Shown in pieces: positions 1 through 6,205 of a stretch of 8,874 bases of DNA. Source of the DNA: an uncultured Desulfovibrio sp. (GTDB taxonomy: Bacteria > Desulfobacterota > Desulfovibrionia > Desulfovibrionales > Desulfovibrionaceae); the NCBI GenBank assembly GCA_947177085.1, contig CAMWTD010000078.1, forward strand, positions 1 to 8,874. The letters run 5' to 3'. The notes beneath the pieces were generated by a model that ran no database searches, was not told where the DNA came from, and saw only the letters and a program-made list of their open reading frames with translations. Every line of letters starts with the position of its first letter. Position 1 is the stretch's first letter. The translations under genes and the position numbers were made by a program.

Positions 1-62
1 GGCGACCACCGAGATCTACACGTAAGGAGTCGGCGGCAGCGTCAGATGTGTATAATAGACAT
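1..62 (+). other. Untrimmed Illumina Nextera i5 adapter (not genomic)
   Basis: Three consecutive blocks match the Nextera i5-side library construct. Bases 1-21 are the 3' part of the P5 flow-cell sequence. Bases 22-29 (GTAAGGAG) match a standard i5 index (the S505/N505 sequence as I recall it). Bases 30-62 match the Nextera read-1 transposase adapter ending in the 19-base mosaic end. I see three mismatches to the expected sequence, at positions 33 (G for T), 56 (T for G) and 62 (T for G). This is library sequence carried into the assembly, so it should be trimmed, and it marks a physical contig end. Protein or promoter calls drawn from these bases, such as the TATAAT-like string at 51-56, have no biological meaning. 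Confidence 0.96.
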
Positions 63-80
63 GCCCGGGGCCCCGGGCAT
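61..80. repeat. Perfect 20-bp palindrome at the adapter/genome junction
   Basis: The 20 bases read identically on both strands (ATGCCCGGGG followed by its reverse complement). As RNA they could fold into an 8-bp stem closed by a GGCC tetraloop. No T-run follows, so this is not a canonical intrinsic terminator, although it could be the remnant of a hairpin ending an upstream gene. Its first two bases overlap the expected last two bases of the adapter, with one mismatch. An assembly or library fold-back artefact therefore cannot be excluded. Confidence 0.6.
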
Positions 81-90
81 CCGCCGCATA

Positions 91-119
91 TTTACGGAGA
101 ACGCTTTTTGGCGTAGTGT
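91..119 (+). promoter_or_regulatory. Weak candidate sigma70 promoter for ilvD
   Basis: TTTACG at 91-96 and TAGTGT at 114-119 are separated by 17 bases. They match 4 of 6 and 3 of 6 positions of the -35 and -10 consensus. The stretch is noticeably richer in A/T than its surroundings and lies about 75 bases before the ilvD start, which is why I list it. A small inverted repeat (ACGC, six bases, GCGT; 101-114) lies in the spacer. I see no leader peptide rich in Ile, Val or Leu codons and no T-box-like element between here and ilvD. The call is weak and rests on sequence resemblance only. Confidence 0.25.
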
Positions 120-193
120 GGGAGAAGTCACCCCATTCCCGGGCGCCCCGGCCCCAAGCGGCCGCAAAACCCGGAGCAGCCAAGGAATACCCG

Positions 194-1876
194 ATGAACG
201 ACGAAGTCAGCAGCCGCATGAAGCGCGGTCTGGAAAAGGCCCCCCACCGTTCCCTCCTCTATGCGCTCGGCTTGACGCGCGAAGAAATGGACCGCCCCTT
301 TGTGGGCGTCGTCAATTCCGCGAGCGAAGTTGTGCCCGGGCATCTGCATCTCAACGCCATAGCTGACGCCGTCAAGGCCGGGGTGCGCCTCGCCGGGGGC
401 ACGCCCCTGGAATTTCCGGCCATCGCGGTCTGCGACGGCATCGCCATGAACCATGAGGGAATGCGCTTCTCCCTGCCTTCGCGCGAGTTCATCGCCGATT
501 CCATCGAGATCATGGCGCGCGCCCACGCCTTCGACGCCCTGGTCTTCATCCCCAACTGCGACAAGTGCGTGCCCGGGATGCTCATGGCCATGCTGCGCCT
601 CAACCTGCCCTCGGTACTGATTTCCGGCGGCCCCATGCTGCCCGGCAATCTCGCGCCCGGGAAGCGCGGCGACCTCATCACGGTGTTCGAGGCCGTGGGC
701 AAGGTGCGCACGGGCGAGCTGGACGAGGAGGGCCTCGAGGCCATGACCGAGCGCGCCTGCCCTGGCTGCGGGGCCTGCGCGGGCATGTTCACGGCCAATT
801 CCATGAACTGCCTCGCCGAGACCATCGGCGTGGCGCTGCCCGGCAACGGCACCATCCCGGCCGTGAGCGCCGCGCGCATCCGCCTCGCCAAGACCGCGGG
901 CATGAAAGTCATGGAGCTGCTCCAGAACAATATCCGCCCGCGCGACATCGTGACGCCCGACGCCGTTGCCAACGCCGTGGCCGTGGACATGGCCCTCGGC
1001 TGTTCCACCAATACCGTGCTGCATCTCCCGGCGGTGTTCGGCGAGGCCGGGCTCGACATGGGCCTCGAGGTCTTTGACGAGGTGAGCCGCAAGAGCCCCA
1101 ACCTCTGCAAGCTCTCGCCCGCGGGCAAGCATTTCATGGTGGATCTCGACAACGCGGGCGGCATACCGGCGGTCATGAGCGAGCTCGACAAGCTCGGCCT
1201 CATCCATGAAAACTGCATGACCGTCACCGGCAAGACCGTGGGCGAAAACCTGCGCGAGCGCCATGCCCGCATCCTCGACGAGGAGGTCATCCACCCCGTT
1301 GACAAGGCCTATTCGCGCGAGGGCGGCATCGCCATCCTGCGCGGCAACCTGGCCCCCCAGGGCGCGGTGGTGAAGCAGTCGGCCGTGGCGCCCGAGATGA
1401 TGCGCCGCGAGGTCACGGCGCGCGTCTTCAATTCCGAGGAGGACGCCATGCGCGCCATCCTCGACGGCAAGATCAAGGCCGGCGACGCCGTGGTCATCCG
1501 GTATGAGGGCCCGCGCGGCGGCCCGGGGATGCGCGAGATGCTCTCGCCCACCTCGGCCATCACCGGCATGGGCCTCGGCAAGGATGTGGCCCTGCTTACG
1601 GACGGCCGCTTTTCCGGCGGAACCAACGGCGCGGCCATCGGCCACATCTCGCCCGAAGCGGCGGACGGCGGCCCCATCGCGCTGGTGCGCGAGGGCGATG
1701 TCATCAGCATCGACATCCCGGGCCGCAAGCTCGAGCTCCTGGTGGACGAGGCGGAGCTCGCGCGCCGCCGCGAAAAGCTCACCCATCCGGAGAAAAAGAG
1801 CCCCTACCCGGTGTTGCGCCGCTACGCCAGGCTCGTGAGCTCGGCCGCCACGGGCGGCCGCTATAAGGAAAGCTGA
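194..1876 (+). CDS. ilvD: Dihydroxy-acid dehydratase (560 aa)
   Basis: IlvD removes water from 2,3-dihydroxy-isovalerate and 2,3-dihydroxy-3-methylvalerate to give the 2-keto acid precursors of valine/leucine and isoleucine, in the cytoplasm. The protein belongs to the IlvD/Edd iron-sulfur dehydratase family and its length is normal for it. Visible motifs are NCDKC with PGMLMA (121-132; Cys122 and the Mg-site Asp123-Lys124), CPGCGACAGMFTANSMNC (189-206; Cys195 is the likely cluster ligand), GPRGGPGM (439-446) and GRFSGGTNG (471-479; Ser474 is the likely catalytic base). Near residue 48 the sequence reads VPGH, as in E. coli IlvD, where [2Fe-2S]-type enzymes have a cysteine. This hints at an oxygen-sensitive [4Fe-4S] enzyme and is an inference. 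I chose ATG 194 because AAGGAA (182-187) lies six bases upstream. A GTG at 116 in the same frame would add 26 residues of unconserved, Pro/Ala-rich sequence. The next gene follows after 15 bases. Confidence 0.96.
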   Translation: MNDEVSSRMKRGLEKAPHRSLLYALGLTREEMDRPFVGVVNSASEVVPGHLHLNAIADAVKAGVRLAGGTPLEFPAIAVCDGIAMNHEGMRFSLPSREFIADSIEIMARAHAFDALVFIPNCDKCVPGMLMAMLRLNLPSVLISGGPMLPGNLAPGKRGDLITVFEAVGKVRTGELDEEGLEAMTERACPGCGACAGMFTANSMNCLAETIGVALPGNGTIPAVSAARIRLAKTAGMKVMELLQNNIRPRDIVTPDAVANAVAVDMALGCSTNTVLHLPAVFGEAGLDMGLEVFDEVSRKSPNLCKLSPAGKHFMVDLDNAGGIPAVMSELDKLGLIHENCMTVTGKTVGENLRERHARILDEEVIHPVDKAYSREGGIAILRGNLAPQGAVVKQSAVAPEMMRREVTARVFNSEEDAMRAILDGKIKAGDAVVIRYEGPRGGPGMREMLSPTSAITGMGLGKDVALLTDGRFSGGTNGAAIGHISPEAADGGPIALVREGDVISIDIPGRKLELLVDEAELARRREKLTHPEKKSPYPVLRRYARLVSSAATGGRYKES

Positions 1877-1891
1877 ACGCAAGGGCCCGTC

Positions 1892-4021
1892 ATGCTGGAA
1901 AGCGTGCGCTACCCCGCGCCGGGCTGCATAGTGGAATACCTGGAGGGCAATGCCGTCCAGATAGCCATGGTCATGGAGGAGGCTGGCGGCAAGCTGCGCC
2001 TCTTCCTGCCCAACCGGCGCGAGACCAGGCTCGCTTCAGGGCGGCTCTTGCCGTGGCTCGGGCCGCTGCACGAGGGAGCCCCGGGCAAGGACGAGATGGC
2101 GCGCCTGCTCGAGGTCCACAAGGCCCGGCGCGAGACGGCGGCCGCGGCCGTGCCCGTGGGCGAGCTCTGGGAGCTTGCGCAGGGCGAGGTGGAGGCGGCT
2201 CCGGCCTTGTGGTTCGCGGAGCTCATGGAGACGGCCCCGGGCCCGGACGAGGTGGCGGCCTACGGTCGCGCGCTCCTCGCCTGCAAGAGCCATTTCCGTT
2301 TCCAGCCGCCGGACTTCCTGGTCTATGACGCGGAGACGGTGGAGCGGCGTCTTGCCGAGCAGAAGGCCCGGGAGGAGCGCGAGGCCCTGGTGGCCGGCGG
2401 CGCGGCCTTTTTGCGCCTGCTGTGGGAGGCGGCGAGCGGCCGCAGGGAGCTGCCCCCCCCCGGCGACAGCGCTTTCGCCGCCGAGGGCGTGCCCTGGCCC
2501 GCCCCCGAAGTGGCGGAGCGGCTCAAGGCCCTCTTGCGCGCGCGCATGATCGACCCCGAGACCCAGGAGGACGACGCCCTCTGGCGTCTGCTCGCGAAGG
2601 GCCTCCCCGACGTGCCGCACTTGCCGCTCCAGTTGCTCATGGCCTGGGGGGAGCTTCCGCCGCATCACGATTTCTGGCTCGACCGCGCGGGCTATGACGC
2701 GGGCGACGCCTGGTGGCGTCCCTTTGCCTCCGAGGTGGCGGGGCTGGCCGCGGGGGGCGGCCCCGCGCTTCCGGGCTGCGAACTTCCCTTCATCAGCATC
2801 GACAGCGCCGCCACGCGCGATGTGGACGACGCCTTTTATGTGGAGGAAAAGCCGGACGGCGGCTGGGACGTGACCGTGGCACTCGCCTGCCCCGCCGCCT
2901 CTTGGCCCTTCGGCTCGCCGCTGGACAGGGCGGTGCTCCACCGCGCGACCAGCATCTACCTCCCCGAGGGCGACTGCCACATGCTGCCCGAGCAACTGGG
3001 CACGGACGCCTGGTCGCTCAGGGCCGGAGAAGAACGCCCGGCCTTCTGCGTGCGCGCGGCCGTGGACAGCGCGGGCAGGATCGGCGAGTGCCGGTTCTTC
3101 GCGGCCCGGGCGCGCCTTGCGGCCAATCTCGCCTATCCCGACGCGCAGGCCGTGCTGGACGGGCGCGCGACGCCCGGCAACCCGGCGGCCCCCCATGCCG
3201 CGCAACTGCGCATGGGCCTCGCGCTCGCCCGCGCCCGCCAGGCCGCGCGCATCGCCGCCGGGGCCATTGTCATGGACCGTCCGGAGCCCCAGCTCGCCCT
3301 CGAGGGCGAAGGGCGCGACACGACGGTGCGCCTTTTTTGCGGAGAGCCGACGCCGGACGCCCAGATGCTCGTGGCCGAGCTCATGATCCTCGCGAGCGCG
3401 GCCCTCGCCGAATGGGGCGCGGCCAACCACGTGCCGCTTTTGCACCGCACGCAGGACGTGGCCGTGCCGCGCGAATACGCGGGCGTGTGGACAAGGCCCG
3501 AAGACATGGCCCGCATCCTTAGGGCGCTCATCCCCTCCTCGCTGGAGGTCGCGCCCCGGCCGCACGCGGCGCTCGCGCTGCCGCGCTACGCGCCCGTGAC
3601 GTCGCCGCTCAGGCGCTACCCGGATCTTGTCAACGAGGCCCAGGCCCTGCACATGCTCGCCACGGGCACGCCCCGCTGGGACGCGGCGGCCCTTTCCGCC
3701 CTGCTGGAGCAGATTTCGCCCGCGCTGGACGCCGCCGGCCAGGTGCAGCGCTTCCGCCCGCGCTACTGGAAATTGCTCTATTTCCGCCAGCAGGGCGACA
3801 AGGCGTGGTGGCCCGGGGTCATCACGGAGGAAAACGAGGCCTTCGCCACGGTGAGCCTGCCGGAGCAGGGCCTTTTCGTGCGCGCCAGGCGCAAGCTCTT
3901 CGACGAGCGCGCCACTCCGGGGATGCGCGTACAGGTGCGCCTCGGCAAGGTGCAGCCGCTCTACAACGAGATCCAGATCCTTGAAGTGGCCCCGGCGGAC
4001 GAGGACCCGCCGCTGCCCTGA
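1892..4021 (+). CDS. RNB-domain 3'-5' exoribonuclease (RNase II/R superfamily, 709 aa)
   Basis: This is a predicted processive hydrolytic 3'-5' exoribonuclease involved in RNA turnover. The RNB signature ISIDSAATRDVDDAF (301-315) supplies Asp304, Asp310, Asp312 and Asp313. Their 6-2-1 spacing equals the metal-binding Asp201/207/209/210 set of E. coli RNase II. A second hallmark, TSPLRRYPDL (570-579), supplies the conserved arginine pair. VAELMILAS (494-502) is the conserved Glu-containing helix. Residues 1-60 look like a small beta-barrel (SH3/OB-like). Residues 70-290 are helical and rich in Ala, Glu and Arg. Residues 631-698 resemble a degenerate S1 RNA-binding domain. The catalytic centre lies about 100 residues further in than in E. 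coli RNase II. The motif style recalls the cyanobacterial/chloroplast-type RNB enzymes more than RNase II or RNase R, so I give no gene symbol. ATG 1892 is preceded by AAGGG at 1881-1885. The 15-base gap after ilvD suggests co-transcription. Confidence 0.88.
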   Translation: MLESVRYPAPGCIVEYLEGNAVQIAMVMEEAGGKLRLFLPNRRETRLASGRLLPWLGPLHEGAPGKDEMARLLEVHKARRETAAAAVPVGELWELAQGEVEAAPALWFAELMETAPGPDEVAAYGRALLACKSHFRFQPPDFLVYDAETVERRLAEQKAREEREALVAGGAAFLRLLWEAASGRRELPPPGDSAFAAEGVPWPAPEVAERLKALLRARMIDPETQEDDALWRLLAKGLPDVPHLPLQLLMAWGELPPHHDFWLDRAGYDAGDAWWRPFASEVAGLAAGGGPALPGCELPFISIDSAATRDVDDAFYVEEKPDGGWDVTVALACPAASWPFGSPLDRAVLHRATSIYLPEGDCHMLPEQLGTDAWSLRAGEERPAFCVRAAVDSAGRIGECRFFAARARLAANLAYPDAQAVLDGRATPGNPAAPHAAQLRMGLALARARQAARIAAGAIVMDRPEPQLALEGEGRDTTVRLFCGEPTPDAQMLVAELMILASAALAEWGAANHVPLLHRTQDVAVPREYAGVWTRPEDMARILRALIPSSLEVAPRPHAALALPRYAPVTSPLRRYPDLVNEAQALHMLATGTPRWDAAALSALLEQISPALDAAGQVQRFRPRYWKLLYFRQQGDKAWWPGVITEENEAFATVSLPEQGLFVRARRKLFDERATPGMRVQVRLGKVQPLYNEIQILEVAPADEDPPLP

Positions 4022-4050
4022 GACACCCCGCCCCCCTGAAGGAGGACGCC

Positions 4051-4653
4051 ATGCTCGTCAAAGCCGCCTGGATACTGTTCGCCTATGTGCTCGGCTCCGT
4101 GCCCTGGGGCGTTGTCATCGCCAAAACCTTCTGCGGCGTCGACCCGCGCAAGGACGGCAGCCGGAGCACCGGGGCCACCAATGTGTCGCGCCTCTGCGGC
4201 TTCGGCTATGGCGTCGCCACGCTCGCCTGCGATGTGCTCAAGGGGGCCGTGCCGGTATGGGTCGCGCTGCGTTTCATCAGCCCCTCGCCGCTCTTCGTGA
4301 GCCTCGTGGCCGTGGCGGCCGTGCTCGGGCATGTGTTTTCCTGCTTCATGCGCCTCAAGGGGGGCAAGGCCGTCGCCACGAGCATCGGCGTCTTTTTGCC
4401 GCTGGCCTTCTGGCCCCTGCTTGGCTCCTGCGCGTTGTGCATGCTCGTCATCTGGCGCAGCGGCTTTGTGTCCCTGGGATCGCTGAGCCTGCTCGCGTCG
4501 CTCCCGGTGTTTCTCGCCTTCGCGGGCGCGTGGCAGTGGCTGCCGCTCGCCCTCTGCCTCTGCGTCATCGTCTTCGTGAAGCACCGGGAGAATATCGGCC
4601 GCTTGCGGGCGGGCACGGAAAAGCCCTGGCTCAAGGGCAAGGCCGGGCGCTGA
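4051..4653 (+). CDS. plsY: Acyl-phosphate:glycerol-3-phosphate acyltransferase PlsY (200 aa)
   Basis: PlsY transfers an acyl chain from acyl-phosphate (made by PlsX) to the sn-1 position of glycerol-3-phosphate. It forms lysophosphatidic acid at the inner membrane and so starts phospholipid synthesis. The family length is about 200 residues, as here. Conserved blocks are YVLGSVPWG (12-20), DPRKDGSRSTGATN (31-44, motif 1), DVLKG (61-65), GHVFSCFMRLKGGKAVAT (93-110, motif 2) and KHRENIGRLRAGTE (177-190, motif 3). About five hydrophobic membrane segments are visible, near 4-25, 53-75, 80-98, 111-135 and 140-176. Motif 1 reads SRSTGATN where many homologues have SGNIGATN. This is a mild variation that keeps the catalytic pattern. 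ATG 4051 has a near-perfect Shine-Dalgarno AAGGAGG at 4039-4045, five bases upstream. No plsX is in the window. Confidence 0.95.
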   Translation: MLVKAAWILFAYVLGSVPWGVVIAKTFCGVDPRKDGSRSTGATNVSRLCGFGYGVATLACDVLKGAVPVWVALRFISPSPLFVSLVAVAAVLGHVFSCFMRLKGGKAVATSIGVFLPLAFWPLLGSCALCMLVIWRSGFVSLGSLSLLASLPVFLAFAGAWQWLPLALCLCVIVFVKHRENIGRLRAGTEKPWLKGKAGR

Positions 4654-4654
4654 G

Positions 4655-4669
4655 GCGGGCCCTTCCCGC
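4655..4669 (+). terminator. Short hairpin after plsY, doubtful terminator
   Basis: GCGGG (4655-4659) and CCCGC (4665-4669) form a five-base-pair stem with a five-base loop directly after the plsY stop codon. No T-run follows and the stem is short for such GC-rich DNA. I regard it as a possible pause or mRNA end-stabilising hairpin rather than an efficient terminator. Confidence 0.15.
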
Positions 4670-4671
4670 GC

Positions 4672-4700
4672 TCGACAAAGGCCCGGCGGAAGGCTACAAC
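4672..4700 (+). promoter_or_regulatory. Candidate sigma70 promoter upstream of thrC
   Basis: TCGACA (4672-4677, 5 of 6 to the -35 consensus) and TACAAC (4695-4700, 4 of 6 to the -10 consensus) are separated by exactly 17 bases. They lie in the longest internal gap of the window, 85 bases between plsY and thrC. Transcription would begin near 4707 and leave a short leader carrying the thrC ribosome site AAGGAG (4726-4731). This suggests thrC and the downstream glycan genes may form their own transcription unit. The prediction rests on sequence only. Confidence 0.45.
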
Positions 4701-4738
4701 TGCCCTGCCGCGCCACCCGCGCGTGAAGGAGCCTCCCC

Positions 4739-6193
4739 ATGACCGACACTTTCCCCACCTGGCGCGGACGCCTGGAATATGTCTGCCTTGACTGCGGGGC
4801 CCGCTACCCGGCGGACGACCTGCTCTATACCTGCCCGCGCTGCGGCGGCGTCTTTCTTTTGCGGGACCTCGATTTCGACGAGCTGAAAAAACGCCCGGGC
4901 GCGGAATGGCGCGCGCTCTTCGACGCCCGCGCCGCCACGCGCGTGACGGCCCTGCGCGGCATTTTCCGCTTTTATGAGCTACTCGCCCCGGTGCTCGACG
5001 AGGAGGACATCGTCTATCTCGGCGAAGGGCAGACGCCGCTCGTGGACGCGGCCCCGCGCTTCCAGGAAGAAGTGGGCTGCCGCTTCGCCTTCAAGAACGA
5101 CGGGCAGAACCCCAGCGCCTCCTTCAAGGACAGGGGCATGGCCTGCGCCTTCAGCTATCTCAAGTGGCTTTGCCGCCGCCATGACTGGGACGAGGTGCTC
5201 ACGGTCTGCGCCTCCACGGGCGACACCTCGGCCGCGGCCGCGCTCTACGCCGCCTATGTGGGGCCACCGCTCACCTCGGTGGTGCTGTTGCCGCACGGGC
5301 GCGTCACCCCGCAGCAGCTCTCGCAGCCGCTCGGCAGCGGCGCCGTCGTGCTGGAGCTGCCCGGCGTGTTCGACGACTGCATGAAGGTGGTGGAGATCCT
5401 CGCGGAGCACTACCGCGTGGCCCTGCTCAATTCCAAGAACAGTTGGCGCATCCTCGGGCAGGAGAGCTATGCCTGCGAGGTGGCGCAATGGCACGGCTGG
5501 GATGTGTCCGGCCTCTGCCTTTTCGTGCCCGTGGGCAATGCGGGCAACATCACGGCCATCATGTCCGGGATGCTCAAGCTTCGCGAGCTCAATATCATCA
5601 CGAGCCTGCCCCGCATCTTCGGCGTCCAGTCCGAGCACGCCGACCCGGTGTGGCGCTATTACGCCGCGCCGCCGGCCGGGCGCGTCTGGAAGCCGGTGGA
5701 CGTCCAGCCCAGCGTGGCGCAGGCCGCCATGATCGGCAATCCCGTCTCCTTCCCGCGTGTGCGCGCGCTGGCCGAGCGCTATGCGGACGCCTTCGGCGCG
5801 GGCGCGGATCGCGCCTTCCAGGTGGTGCGCGTCACCGAGCAGGAAATCATGGACGCCATGATCGAGGCCAACCGCCACGGGCACATCGCCTGCACCCAGG
5901 GCGGCGAATGCCTCGCGGGGCTGCGCGTCGCCCTGGCCGCGGGCCTTGTGGGCGGGGACGAGCGGGCCGTGCTCGACTCCACGGCGCACAGCCTCAAGTT
6001 CGCGGGCTTTCAGGACATGTATTTCAACAACGGCTTTCCGCCGGAATACGGCGTCACGCCCGACCCGGCGCTCGCCAACAGGCCCGAGCTTTTGCTTGCG
6101 CCCGAGGAGCGCGAGGGCCGCGACGTGGCCAGCTTCGCCCGCCTGGGGGCCGAGGCCGTGGCGAAGCGCCTGGGCTTGCGCCCGCGTGATTAA
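4739..6193 (+). CDS. thrC: Threonine synthase, PLP-dependent (484 aa)
   Basis: ThrC converts O-phospho-L-homoserine and water to L-threonine and phosphate, the last step of threonine synthesis. It is a cytoplasmic fold-type II PLP enzyme. The PLP lysine is Lys130 in NPSASFKDRG (124-133). CASTGDTSAAAALYAAY (157-173) is the conserved substrate/cofactor loop. PVGNAGN (264-270) is the loop that grips the PLP phosphate. The N-terminus carries an intact zinc-ribbon-like knuckle, CLDCG...CPRCGG, with Cys16, Cys19, Cys32 and Cys35, as found in one group of bacterial threonine synthases and absent from the E. coli type. Length fits that group. ATG 4739 follows AAGGAG (4726-4731) by seven bases. The stop codon TAA is also the first part of the ribosome site of the next gene, so the two are probably translationally coupled. 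Threonine also feeds isoleucine synthesis, in which ilvD upstream acts. A related PLP lyase is possible but less likely. Confidence 0.93.
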   Translation: MTDTFPTWRGRLEYVCLDCGARYPADDLLYTCPRCGGVFLLRDLDFDELKKRPGAEWRALFDARAATRVTALRGIFRFYELLAPVLDEEDIVYLGEGQTPLVDAAPRFQEEVGCRFAFKNDGQNPSASFKDRGMACAFSYLKWLCRRHDWDEVLTVCASTGDTSAAAALYAAYVGPPLTSVVLLPHGRVTPQQLSQPLGSGAVVLELPGVFDDCMKVVEILAEHYRVALLNSKNSWRILGQESYACEVAQWHGWDVSGLCLFVPVGNAGNITAIMSGMLKLRELNIITSLPRIFGVQSEHADPVWRYYAAPPAGRVWKPVDVQPSVAQAAMIGNPVSFPRVRALAERYADAFGAGADRAFQVVRVTEQEIMDAMIEANRHGHIACTQGGECLAGLRVALAAGLVGGDERAVLDSTAHSLKFAGFQDMYFNNGFPPEYGVTPDPALANRPELLLAPEEREGRDVASFARLGAEAVAKRLGLRPRD

Positions 6194-6197
6194 GGAG
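6191..6197 (+). promoter_or_regulatory. Ribosome site overlapping the thrC stop codon
   Basis: TAAGGAG combines the thrC stop codon (6191-6193) with a strong Shine-Dalgarno (AAGGAG, 6192-6197), eight bases before ATG 6206. A ribosome terminating on thrC sits on the initiation site of the next gene. This arrangement favours translational coupling and fixes the start of the NeuB-type gene. Confidence 0.75.
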
Positions 6198-6205
6198 CAG
6201 ACACC

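Noticed and set aside
51..56. TATAAT string resembling a perfect -10 promoter box.
   Set aside because: It lies inside the sequencing adapter and arises from a mismatch in the mosaic end.
138..160. Small GC hairpins in the ilvD leader considered as an attenuator.
   Set aside because: The stems are about five base pairs, there is no T-run and no leader peptide with regulatory Ile/Val/Leu codons, so nothing supports attenuation beyond base composition.
116..193. GTG start at 116 that would lengthen ilvD by 26 residues.
   Set aside because: The added residues are Pro/Ala-rich and unlike any IlvD N-terminus, and ATG 194 has a well-placed AAGGAA. GTG 116 would also overlap the candidate -10 box.
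16..219. Minus-strand frame of 67 residues at the left end.
   Set aside because: Its C-terminal part is the translation of the Nextera adapter, and the rest is antisense to the ilvD leader. It is not a gene.
128..1882. 584-residue antisense frame covering ilvD.
   Set aside because: In GC-rich genes with G/C third positions the opposite strand is often stop-free. The peptide is His/Gly/Arg/Ala-rich without family motifs, whereas the sense frame carries every IlvD motif.
2036..3652. 538-residue antisense frame over the exoribonuclease gene.
   Set aside because: It has the same composition-driven openness and no recognisable domain, and it is fully explained by the sense gene with its intact RNB catalytic motifs.
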